Shown here one piece after another: positions 12,674 to 13,125 of a stretch of DNA of 13,125 bases (position 1 is the first letter of the stretch; the number at the start of each line of letters is the position of its first letter). A model generated the notes under the pieces. It had not been told where the DNA came from and ran no database searches. It saw nothing but the letters and a program-made list of their open reading frames with translations. This DNA is from Chloroflexota bacterium (GTDB taxonomy: Bacteria; Chloroflexota; Dehalococcoidia; JACQUE01): contig JACQUE010000120.1 in assembly GCA_016210425.1 (NCBI GenBank), positions 1 to 13,125 on the forward strand. Reading direction: 5' to 3'. A program made the position numbers and the translations under genes.

Positions 12674-13125
12674 ATGAGGATAGTTAGGGTGCAGGTAGGG
12701 GGCGGGGCCGTGTACGGGGTTCTGGAGGGGGACACAGTCAAGGAGATCCGAGGCAGCATCTACGGCGGCTATCAGGTTACAGACAAGACGCATCGCCTGG
12801 CCGACGTGGAGCTGCTGGTGCCCTGCGAGCCCACGAAACTGCTGGCCATGGCCCGCAACTACCAGAGCCATGTGCGCCCGGCCCAGACCCCCACTAAGCC
12901 CGAGCTCTTCTTTAAGACCGTCTCGGCCCTGCTGCCCCACGAAGGCACGATCGTCATCCCGAAGGAGGCAGGCAAGGCCGACTACGAGGGCGAGCTGGTG
13001 GCCGTCATCGGCAAGCGGGCTAAGAACGTCTCGAAGGAGGAGGCGCTCAGCTACGTGCTGGGCTACACCTGCGGCAACGACGTGAGCGTCCGCGAGTGGC
13101 AGGACAATGACACGCAGTGGTGGCG
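12674..13125 (+). CDS. fumarylacetoacetate hydrolase family protein, 5' part (runs off window)
   Basis: Fumarylacetoacetate hydrolase (FAH) fold enzyme; family members hydrolyse C-C bonds of acylpyruvates, decarboxylate or isomerise 2-oxo-hept-3-ene-1,7-dioate (HpaG), or hydrate 2-keto-3-deoxy acids, in the cytosol with Mg or Mn. The ATG follows TAGGAGGG by about 5 bases and begins 16 bases after the previous stop. The 150 visible codons are all open and the frame continues past base 13125. Visible motifs: LLAMARNYQSHV (57-67), where relatives have G-x-N-Y-x-x-H, with H66; PELFFK (76-81); metal ligands E105 and E107 in DYEGELVAVIG; and D136 in GYTCGNDVSVREWQ. The missing C-terminal part carries the rest of the active site. 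It fits with the aldolase and dehydrogenase as a keto-acid catabolic operon. Confidence 0.9.
   Translation, partial: MRIVRVQVGGGAVYGVLEGDTVKEIRGSIYGGYQVTDKTHRLADVELLVPCEPTKLLAMARNYQSHVRPAQTPTKPELFFKTVSALLPHEGTIVIPKEAGKADYEGELVAVIGKRAKNVSKEEALSYVLGYTCGNDVSVREWQDNDTQWW

Overview
This GC-rich window is tightly packed, with every recognisable gene on the + strand. It reads as a piece of a free-living bacterial chromosome, probably Chloroflexota (a Dehalococcoidia/SAR202-like or Thermomicrobia-like lineage). That placement is an inference from three things: a two-zinc-knuckle methionyl-tRNA synthetase of the archaeal-like type, peptide-type lipoproteins with Ala/Thr/Pro linkers, and a lone GerMN lipoprotein beside a catabolic gene set. 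No mobile element, tRNA, rRNA or CRISPR array was seen. I found no evidence for a wholly novel system. The most unusual features are an in-frame stop in a solute-binding protein gene and a dyad next to an extended -10 promoter.

Region 1 (1-5300) is one compact run of genes that overlap or lie a few bases apart: metG (5' end outside the window), tatD, a long-chain polyprenyl diphosphate synthase, and two tandem FemAB-family aminoacyltransferases. It links tRNA charging and quality control with prenyl-lipid and peptidoglycan-precursor chemistry. A GC-rich hairpin at 5462-5485 probably ends the transcript.

Region 2 (5301-7734) holds a near-consensus sigma-70 promoter (TTGACA-17-TAGGAT), then a family 5 solute-binding lipoprotein gene broken by one in-frame TAG at codon 191, then a textbook intrinsic terminator. 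No permease or ATPase genes accompany it.

Region 3 (7735-10770) begins with a promoter (TTGAAC-17-TATAAT). It drives a membrane-bound NfeD/ClpP-class serine protease overlapped by its usual partner, a slipin (SPFH/stomatin) gene. A 240-base structured spacer follows, then a small GerMN-domain lipoprotein.

Region 4 (10771-13125) has a terminator-like hairpin, an 8-7-8 dyad, and an extended -10 promoter. These precede three closely spaced catabolic genes: an HpcH/HpaI-type aldolase, a 3-hydroxyisobutyrate-dehydrogenase-family reductase, and a fumarylacetoacetate-hydrolase-family enzyme cut by the window end. Together they suggest breakdown of a sugar acid or of a meta-cleavage type keto acid; the substrate cannot be read from the sequence.
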